This document shows positions 8,568 to 17,622 of a stretch of DNA of 43,817 nucleotides, piece after piece. The first letter of the stretch is position 1. Each line of letters starts with the position of its first letter. The notes under the pieces are model-generated. The model was not told the DNA's origin. It did not search any database and worked only from the letters and a program-made list of their open reading frames with translations. The translations under genes were made by a program, and so were the position numbers. Source of the stretch: an uncultured Lachnospiraceae bacterium. GTDB taxonomy: Bacteria > Bacillota > Clostridia > Lachnospirales > Lachnospiraceae. The stretch lies in contig CATOJE010000028.1 of assembly GCA_951800145.1 (NCBI GenBank), forward strand, positions 1 through 43,817, given 5' to 3'.

Positions 8568-9851
8568 ATGAATAAAGTTCAAAAAAGTGAAGAGCATGTC
8601 CTGCAGATCAAGATGCTGGGCAGCTTTTCCATGGAGTATGACCGGAAACCGATTTCCTTTGAAGGTCTGTACTTCTCCAAATCCATCCAGCTTTTTCTGC
8701 TTCTGCTTTTACATGGGGAAGCAGGAATAAAAAAAGACACGCTGATGGAGTACCTGTACAGACAGGCAAAGGGCCCCAAGGTGAATAATAACCTAAATAA
8801 CATGGTCAGCCGTCTGCGTAAGCAGCTCCAGGAGCTGGGGCTGCCGGAAGAAGACCACATTGAAATAAAGGGCGGGCGCTGCCGGTACGTGAGCAGCAGC
8901 CGGATAAAGGTGGATGTACAGGAGCTGGAGGCCTTTTTAATGAAGGCGGAGGATCCTGAGACAGCCCCCAGGGAGCGGAGAGCCTGTCTTTTGGAGGCGG
9001 TCAGACGGTATCAGGGGGAGTTGCTGCCCAGGCTTTCTCCGGAAACCTGGGTAGAGGCCTGGAGGATGCGCTGTAAAAAGCTTTATGAGGCCGCGCTGAA
9101 TCAGCTGGGGCAGATCTTAAGTGAGGAAGCAGATTTTAAAACCCTTTATCCTCTTTATGCCCAGGCGGCAGGCTGGTATCCTCTGGAGGGCTGGGAGGAG
9201 AAGATAGCCCGGTGTCTGACTGCTATGGGCCAGAAGGAAAGGGCGGCACGGCTTTATCAGGAAACTACACGGCTGTACAGGGAACAGCTGGGGATAGCCC
9301 CCGCGGAACAGACGCAGAAGCGCCAGCGGGAACTGGAAAATAAATTATATGGCTGTCCGAAAAGCCTGGATCTGATCCAGCAGGAGCTTCATGAGGAGAA
9401 AAGGGAGCCGGGAGCGTATTACTTAAGCTTCCCCAGCTTTCTGGACAGCAGCCGGGTTATGGCGCGGTTAATGGAGAGAGAGGGGAAGGAGGCAACGCTT
9501 CTGATATGTACCTTGGAGGAAGGCATTCCGGAAGAGCGGAAAGAAAAGACAGAGAGAGAGACGTCGGGACGTATAGGGGCAGTCCGGACCCCAAAACGGG
9601 AAGGGTGGCTTCGCCGGTCCATATGCAGCAGCCTGCGGCGGGAGGATATCTACACCCGGTACAGCCCCTGCCAATACCTGGCCCTGCTGATGGGAACCGG
9701 CCCGGAGGACGCCTGCGGGATAATATCCAGGATTGACCAGAGATATCAGGAGCTGAGCAAAAGCAAAAAGAAAGAAATCCGCTACGAGATTACCGCTCCG
9801 AAAATGGAACAGGAGAAAAACAGGATATGGGAGAAAAGCAGGAAGCATTGA
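8568..9851 (+). CDS. BTAD-domain (SARP-like) transcriptional regulator with degenerate GGDEF-like C-terminus
   Basis: This is a probable transcriptional regulator of the following surface-protein operon. Residues 10-110 form an OmpR/SARP-type winged-helix domain, starting with the typical LQIKMLGSFSMEYD and containing VNNNLNNMVSRLRKQL. Residues about 115-275 are the helical bacterial transcriptional activation domain, with VDVQELEAF, the helical repeat series and LYREQLGIAPAEQT. The C-terminal third contains LRREDIYTRYSPCQYLALL, which resembles a GGDEF-fold domain lacking the catalytic GGDEF. The ATG at 8568 follows AAGGTGA; a GTG one codon upstream is possible. It overlaps the next small gene by 25 bp, so regulator and operon are probably transcribed together. 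The signal it senses is unknown. Confidence 0.82.
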   Translation: MNKVQKSEEHVLQIKMLGSFSMEYDRKPISFEGLYFSKSIQLFLLLLLHGEAGIKKDTLMEYLYRQAKGPKVNNNLNNMVSRLRKQLQELGLPEEDHIEIKGGRCRYVSSSRIKVDVQELEAFLMKAEDPETAPRERRACLLEAVRRYQGELLPRLSPETWVEAWRMRCKKLYEAALNQLGQILSEEADFKTLYPLYAQAAGWYPLEGWEEKIARCLTAMGQKERAARLYQETTRLYREQLGIAPAEQTQKRQRELENKLYGCPKSLDLIQQELHEEKREPGAYYLSFPSFLDSSRVMARLMEREGKEATLLICTLEEGIPEERKEKTERETSGRIGAVRTPKREGWLRRSICSSLRREDIYTRYSPCQYLALLMGTGPEDACGIISRIDQRYQELSKSKKKEIRYEITAPKMEQEKNRIWEKSRKH

Positions 9852-10042
9852 CGAATAAAGGGCGTTTAGGGACCTTTACGATACAGCTCCACTATCGGGA
9901 GCATGCCACCTGGCAGGGGAAAATCCTGTGGGTGGAGGGGAAGCAGGACAGCCACTTTCGAAGTGCGCTGGAGATGCTGAAGCTGATTGATAGTGCCTTA
10001 GACAAAGCAGAAGGGAAAGAAGAGGAAATAGGAGGAGAGTAA
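9827..10042 (+). CDS. Small conserved-looking protein, partner of the BTAD gene
   Basis: A 71-residue soluble protein with no signal peptide. It contains FTIQLHYREHATWQGKILW followed by FRSALEMLKLIDSAL, a beta-strand pair then a helix. I have the impression that similar short proteins accompany BTAD regulators and surface loci in Lachnospiraceae, but I know of no function. The start ATG at 9827 lies inside the regulator gene, and a TTG at 9848 (after AGGAAG) is an alternative. The stop is one base before the ATG of the giant adhesin gene, so translation is probably coupled. Confidence 0.6.
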   Translation: MGEKQEALTNKGRLGTFTIQLHYREHATWQGKILWVEGKQDSHFRSALEMLKLIDSALDKAEGKEEEIGGE

Positions 10043-10043
10043 G

Positions 10044-13000
10044 ATGTGGAGTAAGATCAAGCCGGGCCTGAAGCGGTGGGTCAGCCGATATCTGGTGGTG
10101 ACCATGATGTTATCCTTTGTGTTTGGCAACTCATATGCCGGTTCTGTCCTTGCCGCGACAGAGGAAGGAAAGAAGGAGGCGGCGACCGCCTCCGACGCCA
10201 TCCGGGACAGCAGGGTAAAGCTGGTGAATAAGGGAAAAGAGGATGTACAGCTTGTGCTGCTGTCAGACAGCGCCGGATATGACGCCGGGGACAGCGTATG
10301 CTTAGAGCTGTACATAAAAAATAACACAAACCAGACCATAACCCATGGCCAGCTGAAATGCAGCGGAGGGAAAATCGCGGAGGGCAGCGCATACTTTGAG
10401 GACCTGAGCCAGCTCTATGAGGAAGAGTCCTGGGCGGAGGATTTTGAGGAGGAGGACTTCCAGCTTCTGGCACTGGAGGATGAACGATTCGCCCAGACAG
10501 GGGAGGAAGCTTCAGAGCAGGAGAAAACCTCCGAAGGGGAGGAAGAATGGGAAGAGGATCCGGAGGATATGGATGACACGCCGGATCACCTGGAGAATCT
10601 GGTCATCCGGCCAGGGCAGAGCTATTATGTGAATTTTTATTACACCATCGATGACGAGGTAAAGGGCATCAAGAGCCAGACCATAAACTTCTCCTTTAAA
10701 GGAAAAACGGAAGAAAAGAAGAATGTATCTGCGAAGGAAACCTTCCGGTATACCATCGGGGCGCTGAACCTTTTGCCGGTGGAATTTGACGGGGAGGGGC
10801 CCTTTTTAACCGGGGAAGAGCATGAGATGGTGCTGGACTTCGATATCGGCGAGCTTCAGGAGATTCTGGAGGAAGCAGAGCTGGAGGCGAGCCATCGGGA
10901 GGAGCCGAAGGAAGAGGCAGAAGAGAAGGAAGAAACCGCAACCGCCCCAGGCGGGGAGACGGCCAGCCCTTCCGATGGCAGACCTGCCAGTCCTTCCCAG
11001 GCAGAGGGAAATACTCCGACAGGGGAAAAGCCATCGTCTGAGAAAAAAACATCATCCGATGGAAAAAGCGGCTCTTCAGGCTATACAGGCTCCAAGGCCA
11101 GCGCCTCCAATGGGTTAAAGGCTACTCCCTCCAATACCTGGGCCCAGTGGGGCGATCCAGATTCCCAGGCTCCGGTGAAAAAGGAGGACAAGCCCCTGAT
11201 CAGCCGGCTAAACTGTCAGGTAGAAACCTATGGAGTGAAGCTGAACGGATTCAAGATCAAAGGCTTTACGGAAGAGGATGATGTGAACTATGGAACCTCC
11301 GTCACCTGTAAGTTCCGGGTAAGCAAGAATACGGCGCCGGGAACCTATTACGGAAAGGTGACCGCCTCCTATAAATATAAAGGGAGAGACTGCAAATCTA
11401 CCCAGGGTTTTCGGATCCAGGTGGCCGGGGAGGGGGAGGTAACCCTGAAGGGGGAGGTAAATGGCACAGAGGTGATTGTCAGCGGTCCGGCAGAATACTT
11501 CCCGGAGGCAGAGGATCTGGAGATCCGGGTGGCTGAGGCAGATGAAGAGCAGCAGCTGCAGGTAATGGAGGCCCTGCAGAAAAAGGCGGAGGAAGAGGGA
11601 ACCCAGATCAAGGATTACCGCGCCTTTGATATCAAGCTGATGGCGGAGGGAGCGGAGACCGAGCCTGGAGGCATGCTGAAGGTGACCTTTAAGAACGTGA
11701 AGCTGGAGGCGGAGGAAGTCCGGACGGCAGCGATGATGCTGGCGGACCAGCCTGACGGGGAGGATGCAGGGCAGGAAGAGGAAGCTCAGGCTCAGGAGGA
11801 AGGCCAGCTCCAGGCTGCGGAAGGCCGTCAGGAGAGCAGCATTCAGGTTTACCATCTGGATGAGGAAACAGTGGAAGTGAATGAGGTGGATACCACCGCG
11901 GAAGGAAACGGGGATGTGGTGACGGCGGAGACGGACCATTTTTCTGTGTATGTGGTGGTGCTGGAGGAAGAAAATTCAGGGCCATACCAGATCGTAGTTC
12001 AGCGATATGTGGAGGTTGGCCGGGAAGGAAATTATACAGATGACGCAATTACTGTAGACAGCGTACGATATGAAAAACGATACCTGGATAGCGAACCAGT
12101 TTCTTTAGGCAGAGAATTTACAGGTGCGAGACTGAATGATTTTACAGAAGAATTAGAGGGTTATAAAGTAGAGCAAATCCAGGTATGCAATATGAATGGG
12201 GAATTGCTGGACACATACCCGAAAAAAGGAGAGAACACACAGGAGGGAGATAATTCACAGCCAGCTACAGAAATTGAAATTCCGATTAATCAGAATGTTA
12301 TGCTGAAGGTATTATATAAGCAATCGTCGACGGAGTATGACAGCGATGTGGTTTTTTATGATTACGATGCAGTCAGCCCTTACGGCAGTAAAGATTCGAA
12401 TGGCAATCTCGTCACTGACACAGGCAATCCAAATAGAGTTTATAATGATGGCTATGACAAAGGCCAATATATTACCAATTCTGAGAATTATTCAAAAAAC
12501 GCAACAAATGGCAGCAGACTGAGTGCGGGGCTGGGGGATGACGTGCCAGTTCAGGCACAGTGCGCTGACGGGCAAGAGAGAACGGTTTATTTAAATGCCA
12601 ATAATACGAACGGGACTTATGCAGGGTATTCCGCTCCAATTATCCGGAGAATTGTTACAGGCCTGGACGGGGAAGATAATCCGATCTACGGGAGCTTTGG
12701 TGGGAGAAAAATATATGATCCAGGATTTTTTACGGATGAAGCTAAGATTGGAAAAAGAATCTATCCTACAGAGGATATCGATACAAAGCTGACATTTGAG
12801 AGAAGGGGAGATTTTCATCAATTAAAATGGGCAGGAGTTCAAGTTAACGGAAGGTGGGAAGGAGCTAGCGCAGACTCAACAAACAATTTTTATCCGTTAG
12901 ATAAACTTCCAGGCGCACAAGGACATTATAGGCCTGGTGAAAAGCAGAAACCCCATAACTGGTTTTTCGGAATGCGCTATACCTTTAATTTTACTGTGGG

Positions 13001-15137
13001 TGATTATACAGGTCCATTAACCTATACCTTTTCCGGTGATGATGATCTATGGGTATTTTTGGATGGCAAGCTGATTTTAGATTTGGGAGGAGAGCATAGC
13101 GCGTTTCCTGATGTATATAACGCAGGCTTTAACATAGGGAAGCCATGGGAGGCGGTTTGGAGAAACGATGTAAATTTATGGTGGTTTTTAAACGATTCGA
13201 GCAGAACCATTGATGGGTATGATGCTCAATTATCGGTAAGTAAAGCAGAAAAACGAAGTGAAAATATGGGAAATCCAGACACGCCGCACCAGATCACAAT
13301 TTTGTATATGGAACGGGGCGGCATCGATTCCAACTGCTCTATGAAATTTGTCATTCCTGGACTGAAGCCGGTAAATGTTGAGCCGATCCGAGGACAGAAA
13401 AGTATTTCTGTAAGAAAGGAATGGGTCGGTGATGATGAGTCTTACCGTCCCAAGGAAGTTACGGTAAAGCTTCAGAAGAAGGTGGGTGCAGGTAATAACG
13501 GTTACGAGGATGTAGGAAAACCGGTGACATTAAGTAAGCCAACATGGTCGTATGAGTGGAAGAATCTGGATAATGGGGAATACCGGGTTGTGGAAGTAGA
13601 TGTTCCTGCTGGTTATCAATCAGCAGTGACATCGGAAAGCAATAAGTCACACTTTATCATAACCAATACACTAACCGATACACAGCGGGTAGAGGTGGAG
13701 AAGAAGTGGGAGGATGGAAATGACCAGGATAAAAACCGGCCGGAATCCGTTACTGTGCAGCTGTATTGGTCTGAAGTGGGAAAAGATTTATGGCATCCAT
13801 TCACAGACCGGAAGATTGAATTAAATGAAACCAATCAATGGAAAGGCGCTTTTGATAATCTGCCCCAATACATGTACCGGAAGGATGGAACAGCCTTTGC
13901 CGTAGATTACATGGTATTTGAAATGAATGGTTCGGTGAATATTTTAGAAAACGGCCATTTACCAGGCAAGAAAGGAGAAAACTGGCCCTATACAGTAACC
14001 TATGAGCGGAGCAGCTCAGCAAGTGGAAGTAAGAATACGACAAATGTGACTGTAACGAATGCATATGCTCCCAAAACCATGTCCCAGACCGTAGAAAAGG
14101 TATGGATTGGGGTGCCTGAAGGCATTCCTGCAAAGGTAACGATTGGATTATACCGCAAGACAGGAAGCAATTATCAATTAGTAAATAATCTGCCTAAAAA
14201 TTCTGCAGGAGAGGATCAGCAAAATCCGGTTACATTTCAGATAGCAGATGCAAAAAAGAATGAGGATGGAAATCGAATCAACAAGTATACATGGGAAAAT
14301 TTACCCGTTTACGATGCAGGAAGCCTTATTGAATATCGAATCTGCGAGATGGAATATGGTGAAAACGGAGAGTTCAGCCCTATCAGTGAGCCGGGCAGGG
14401 GAAACTGGACGGTAGCGTCAGATGGGTATCAGTATCAGATTGGCTATGGGGAGCCTGAGGAAAGGAAGGATCCTGCAACCCAGGTAAACACTTCTGTGAA
14501 AACTACCATCACCAACACCCTTCAGGCCGCCGCCCTGCAGATTAAAAAGCTGGTAAATCCAGACGGGGAGCCGGTTGATTTTAAACACAACTATAAATTC
14601 CTGATCGAGGTAAAGGACGGAGAGAAGGCCTATACGACAGTTGCATTAACGGACGGAGGCATCAGTGAGACGATCATAATCTTCTTCACAAAGGAGGATG
14701 TTTCTAGTGGAAAAACCTTTACCATCCATGAAGCGGTCCCCATGGAATACACTCTGGCAGGAATGGAGTCCGATGCTCCTTCCGGACAATTTAGCTGGGA
14801 TAATACAGAAAAAGCCGGAAGAATTACCTTAAAGCCAGGCAACCACATTACAGTCACGGTTAGGAACACGATGGAGCACAAAAGTTACTTCCACCACACC
14901 GCTTTAGTAACCAACGTGAAACAGCCGCCGGATGGCTCTGGTGAATGGAGTGTGGAGACAGCTCCATTTAAAAAGAATGAATACACAGAGCCCCATGGAG
15001 AAGGAAGCTCCAGCTCCGGCAGAAGCCCGGATCATGGGGGCGGAGGGCCGATGGCGTTTGAAGAACCCTATATGGGGGAGGAACGATTCGGGTTTAGAGA
15101 AAAGGTATTAGATGAGGAGGTGGCGCTGTATGGCTAA
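10044..15137 (+). CDS. Giant secreted fibro-slime / Cna-B repeat adhesin
   Basis: A 1697-residue secreted protein. Residues 1-38 are a Sec signal peptide (basic start, hydrophobic core, VLAA cleavage). Residues 40-265 form a beta-rich region with acidic inserts. Residues 265-370 are a Glu/Ser/Pro/Thr linker. Residues 395-650 form further Ig-like beta domains ending in DHFSVYVVVLEEE. Residues about 760-1110 are a fibro-slime/PA14-like domain (GDDDLWVFLDGKLILDLGG near 997). Residues about 1118-1612 carry four Cna-B-type domains with Lys in V-x-K-x-W and Asn in ITNT/VTNAY/VRNT, the pattern of internal isopeptide bonds. The C-terminus is Gly/Ser-rich and ends DEEVALYG with no LPXTG or membrane segment. 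Bases about 11990-14520 are clearly AT-richer than the flanks. The start at 10044 follows GGAGGAGAG; the stop overlaps the next gene by 8 bp. Confidence 0.85.
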   Translation: MWSKIKPGLKRWVSRYLVVTMMLSFVFGNSYAGSVLAATEEGKKEAATASDAIRDSRVKLVNKGKEDVQLVLLSDSAGYDAGDSVCLELYIKNNTNQTITHGQLKCSGGKIAEGSAYFEDLSQLYEEESWAEDFEEEDFQLLALEDERFAQTGEEASEQEKTSEGEEEWEEDPEDMDDTPDHLENLVIRPGQSYYVNFYYTIDDEVKGIKSQTINFSFKGKTEEKKNVSAKETFRYTIGALNLLPVEFDGEGPFLTGEEHEMVLDFDIGELQEILEEAELEASHREEPKEEAEEKEETATAPGGETASPSDGRPASPSQAEGNTPTGEKPSSEKKTSSDGKSGSSGYTGSKASASNGLKATPSNTWAQWGDPDSQAPVKKEDKPLISRLNCQVETYGVKLNGFKIKGFTEEDDVNYGTSVTCKFRVSKNTAPGTYYGKVTASYKYKGRDCKSTQGFRIQVAGEGEVTLKGEVNGTEVIVSGPAEYFPEAEDLEIRVAEADEEQQLQVMEALQKKAEEEGTQIKDYRAFDIKLMAEGAETEPGGMLKVTFKNVKLEAEEVRTAAMMLADQPDGEDAGQEEEAQAQEEGQLQAAEGRQESSIQVYHLDEETVEVNEVDTTAEGNGDVVTAETDHFSVYVVVLEEENSGPYQIVVQRYVEVGREGNYTDDAITVDSVRYEKRYLDSEPVSLGREFTGARLNDFTEELEGYKVEQIQVCNMNGELLDTYPKKGENTQEGDNSQPATEIEIPINQNVMLKVLYKQSSTEYDSDVVFYDYDAVSPYGSKDSNGNLVTDTGNPNRVYNDGYDKGQYITNSENYSKNATNGSRLSAGLGDDVPVQAQCADGQERTVYLNANNTNGTYAGYSAPIIRRIVTGLDGEDNPIYGSFGGRKIYDPGFFTDEAKIGKRIYPTEDIDTKLTFERRGDFHQLKWAGVQVNGRWEGASADSTNNFYPLDKLPGAQGHYRPGEKQKPHNWFFGMRYTFNFTVGDYTGPLTYTFSGDDDLWVFLDGKLILDLGGEHSAFPDVYNAGFNIGKPWEAVWRNDVNLWWFLNDSSRTIDGYDAQLSVSKAEKRSENMGNPDTPHQITILYMERGGIDSNCSMKFVIPGLKPVNVEPIRGQKSISVRKEWVGDDESYRPKEVTVKLQKKVGAGNNGYEDVGKPVTLSKPTWSYEWKNLDNGEYRVVEVDVPAGYQSAVTSESNKSHFIITNTLTDTQRVEVEKKWEDGNDQDKNRPESVTVQLYWSEVGKDLWHPFTDRKIELNETNQWKGAFDNLPQYMYRKDGTAFAVDYMVFEMNGSVNILENGHLPGKKGENWPYTVTYERSSSASGSKNTTNVTVTNAYAPKTMSQTVEKVWIGVPEGIPAKVTIGLYRKTGSNYQLVNNLPKNSAGEDQQNPVTFQIADAKKNEDGNRINKYTWENLPVYDAGSLIEYRICEMEYGENGEFSPISEPGRGNWTVASDGYQYQIGYGEPEERKDPATQVNTSVKTTITNTLQAAALQIKKLVNPDGEPVDFKHNYKFLIEVKDGEKAYTTVALTDGGISETIIIFFTKEDVSSGKTFTIHEAVPMEYTLAGMESDAPSGQFSWDNTEKAGRITLKPGNHITVTVRNTMEHKSYFHHTALVTNVKQPPDGSGEWSVETAPFKKNEYTEPHGEGSSSSGRSPDHGGGGPMAFEEPYMGEERFGFREKVLDEEVALYG

Positions 15138-15747
15138 GATGGATTTCAAAAAGAATAAGCTTGTGCTAACCATAGCGCTGCTGGCTGCCGCTGCGGTGAT
15201 TGGGAACACTGCAGCTACAGTTCTCCATAAGATGACCCTGGAAAATCCTATCAAGACGCCGTCAGTGACAGGAAAAATTGAAGAACAGCCAGAGATCCTG
15301 GAGCGTGGAGATAAAAAAGTAACCTTTATAAATGAAGGGGAAGCGGATGTATTTATCCGTGCAGCCTATTCGGAAAAATGGACCAGTGGGAACATGATAC
15401 TGCCAAATCCGCCAGGTGTAAGCCCAAAGATCAATTCCGATGACTGGGTTAAGGGAGATGACGGCTGGTACTATTACCGGTATGTGCTTCCCGGCTCTGC
15501 TTCCGGAAAACCGGAGGATAAGCGAAAAACATCATCCTTTATTGAGAAGGTCACATTTGGAACGTTAGATGAGACCTACAAGAAGGCTTCCTACGAAATT
15601 CACGCGGTTATGGAAATCGTCCAGGCCAGCGATGATGTGATCGTGAGTCAGGAGGCGGTGAAGGAGCTGTTTGGGAAAAATATTACTGTGCCAGAGGGAT
15701 GGAATGGAAATAAATACACCTATACCGTCTCATGGCCAGTTCAGTAA
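15130..15747 (+). CDS. TasA/camelysin-like secreted protein 1 (SipW substrate, diverged signal)
   Basis: A 205-residue exported protein of the same layout as its three downstream neighbours. It has a basic start, a hydrophobic core (LTIALLAAAAVIGNTAATVL), NPIKT after the core, then a beta-rich domain containing NEGEADVFIRAAYSEKW and a terminal region with VMEIVQAS. The core lacks the GGTxAY cleavage signature of the others, so this is the most diverged paralogue. I chose the ATG at 15130, seven bases after AGGAGGTGG; the upstream in-frame ATG at 15112 lies before that ribosome site. It overlaps the adhesin stop, so expression is likely coupled. Confidence 0.65.
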   Translation: MAKMDFKKNKLVLTIALLAAAAVIGNTAATVLHKMTLENPIKTPSVTGKIEEQPEILERGDKKVTFINEGEADVFIRAAYSEKWTSGNMILPNPPGVSPKINSDDWVKGDDGWYYYRYVLPGSASGKPEDKRKTSSFIEKVTFGTLDETYKKASYEIHAVMEIVQASDDVIVSQEAVKELFGKNITVPEGWNGNKYTYTVSWPVQ

Positions 15748-15760
15748 GGAGGTGGCAGCT

Positions 15761-16510
15761 TTGGAAGGAAAAGGGATGAGAACGGCTTTAAAGGGAAAGA
15801 AAATGCTGGTGCTGGGGACTGCTGCCGCCGCCTTAATCGGTTTCGGCATCACCTGGGCATATTACAGCAGCAAGCAGGCTCTGGCAAACCCGCTGACCAC
15901 AGCTCACAGCGGTGCGGCCATTGTGGAGGAATATAACCCGGACAGCTCCTTCCTCCCGGGAGAGCTGGTGACGAAAAGAGTTGCCCTCCAGAATACCGGG
16001 AAGATGGATATCTTCCTCCGGGTGGAGGTGATGCCGGAGGAGGGCTGGTATCAGGAAGATGGGAGCGAGATACCAGAGCTTAAGACCCTTAAGGTAGAGA
16101 AGGGATGGACCGACGCGTGGGGCGAGCCAGATATCCCGGAGAATGCCAGTCAGCCCATACTGCCTGAGACGGCGTATGGCGGCACAGAGGGGGCGGAATG
16201 GACAAAGGCTTATAAGGATGCAAATGGAAAATACTACCGGTATTATAAAAGGATTCTTCCGGCCGGGGAGATGACGGCGGATATTCTGGAAAGCATCAAG
16301 CTGAGCCCGGATGTTTCGAATGACCGGCATGCCGCGGATTACAGTGACAAGCACTACCGCCTCACCTTCCATGCAGAGGCAGTCCCTGTGGAGGACCATG
16401 GAGGCCAGCCAGGAGTCCAAGCCTCCTGGAACATGTCCGTATCCTTAAACAATGACGGCAGCTTAACCTGGACCCAGGGGACATCCCGGTCCGGCAGCCA
16501 GGCTGATTGA
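15761..16510 (+). CDS. TasA/camelysin-like secreted protein 2 (SipW substrate)
   Basis: A 249-residue exported protein with a SipW-type signal: basic start, core MLVLGTAAAALIGFGITWAYY, then ANPLTTAHSGAAIVEEYNP. The mature part has the TasA-family feature of a proline-glycine turn followed by KRVALQNTGKMDIFLRVEV, and an aromatic YYRYYKRILPAGE segment before the last strands. The best start is TTG at 15761, five bases after AAGGAGGTGG. An ATG at 15776 is an alternative, and the longer frame upstream would overlap the previous gene without a ribosome site. It lies 13 bp after gene 1 and 18 bp before gene 3. Confidence 0.75.
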   Translation: MEGKGMRTALKGKKMLVLGTAAAALIGFGITWAYYSSKQALANPLTTAHSGAAIVEEYNPDSSFLPGELVTKRVALQNTGKMDIFLRVEVMPEEGWYQEDGSEIPELKTLKVEKGWTDAWGEPDIPENASQPILPETAYGGTEGAEWTKAYKDANGKYYRYYKRILPAGEMTADILESIKLSPDVSNDRHAADYSDKHYRLTFHAEAVPVEDHGGQPGVQASWNMSVSLNNDGSLTWTQGTSRSGSQAD

Positions 16511-16528
16511 AGATAAGGAGGAAGCAGG

Positions 16529-17491
16529 ATGAAACGGATCATAAAAATAATCCCCTTAGGGGGAATCCTGGCAGTGGCCGGCATCGGCGGGACCTTCGCG
16601 TACTTCAATCAGACCCACACCAAAACCAATGAGTTTACCACCGGAACCTACGACACAGTGCTGGTGGAGGACTTCCGTCCGGAGGACGGGGAGAACTGGA
16701 AGCCGGGGGCCACAGTGAATAAGGATGTGACTGTAAAGAATGAGGGCACCCTCCCAGTGGTGGTCCGGGTGAAGTTCCAGGAAACCTGGGTCAGACGGTC
16801 GGACAGCTTTAAGCTGTACGATGTGGACACCACGCTGCAGAAGGAGAAAACCGGGCTGGGGGCCACGCCAGACGCCAGAAATAAATTTGAAAATGTCTAC
16901 CAGCAAGATCCCGGGGATGGAAATGCGGGAACCGAAATCGACGATTCGGTGGTACATAAAATCATGGATCCGGATCAGCTGTGGGTCTATAACCCGGCGG
17001 ACGGCTACTACTATTACAAGCAGATACTTCCCGGAAAGCAGGAGGGGGGAGAAGCCCCGGAGACCGCAAGGATCCTGGATGGGGTAAGGCTGGATGAGAA
17101 TATCGACATGGGCGCCTACATTGAGCGGAAGTACTATGCATGCACCGAGAGCGAGGAGCCGCCGGCAAAGGACAGCAGCGACTGGGTAGAGTTTGAGAAG
17201 GACGAGACCACAGCGAACGGCTATGTGACCACCGCAGAGATGGCGGAGATTGTCCAGAGACAAGGAAAGAAAATCACCTTTTTAAAGGCCTCCCCGGAGC
17301 TTAAGGGGGAGGAGCTTGGAGGATACCGGGACGCAGACTATACCCTTCGGGTGACTGCCCAGACCGTCCAGGCAACCGACGGGGCCGTGGCAGGATTATT
17401 CGGCGACATCGGGACATTTAAGGCGCTGGGATGCCAGTGGGAGCTGATGAGTGAGGATACCCTGTATCAGGGGGACGCCGCCCGGCCGTAG
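16529..17491 (+). CDS. TasA/camelysin-like secreted protein 3 (SipW substrate)
   Basis: A 320-residue exported protein. The signal is basic, with core GGILAVAGIGGTFAYFNQTH; GGTFAYF is the classic SipW-processing signature, and TNEFTTGTYDTVLVEDF follows. The mature domain shows KPGATVNKDVTVKNEGTLPV, VRVKFQETW and a YYYYKQILPGKQ segment shared with the paralogues, then a C-terminal VTAQTVQATDGAV. ATG at 16529 follows AAGGAGGAAG. It is GC-rich (57% in 16801-16860 by hand count), in contrast to the next paralogue. Confidence 0.8.
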   Translation: MKRIIKIIPLGGILAVAGIGGTFAYFNQTHTKTNEFTTGTYDTVLVEDFRPEDGENWKPGATVNKDVTVKNEGTLPVVVRVKFQETWVRRSDSFKLYDVDTTLQKEKTGLGATPDARNKFENVYQQDPGDGNAGTEIDDSVVHKIMDPDQLWVYNPADGYYYYKQILPGKQEGGEAPETARILDGVRLDENIDMGAYIERKYYACTESEEPPAKDSSDWVEFEKDETTANGYVTTAEMAEIVQRQGKKITFLKASPELKGEELGGYRDADYTLRVTAQTVQATDGAVAGLFGDIGTFKALGCQWELMSEDTLYQGDAARP

Positions 17492-17622
17492 GAGAAAGGC
17501 TTCCGGAGCGCATCCGGCAGAATGTTTAACCAGTCTATTTATGCCCTGATTTTTTGAAAACATGGCAGATAGAAGAATAAATGAGCAACAAAGATAACGA
17601 GACAAAGAAGGGAGAATGAGAA
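17492..17622 (+). other. 131-bp gap before TasA-like gene 4
   Basis: It contains a small hairpin CCGGA/TCCGG (about 17503-17517) without a T-run. A stretch TTTATGCCCTGATTTTTTGA around 17537-17556 resembles the core of the hairpin element at 19191-19239. No clear promoter was found. It is the widest gap among the TasA-like genes, so separate regulation or RNA processing here is possible. Confidence 0.35.

Noticed and set aside
11208-11939. A 243-codon minus-strand frame inside the adhesin gene
   Set aside because: It lacks a ribosome site and family resemblance, and arises from the Glu-rich codon pattern of the plus strand.
16556-17263. A 235-codon minus-strand frame opposite TasA-like gene 3
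   Set aside because: The plus-strand gene has a signal peptide, ribosome site and paralogues; the antisense frame has none of these.
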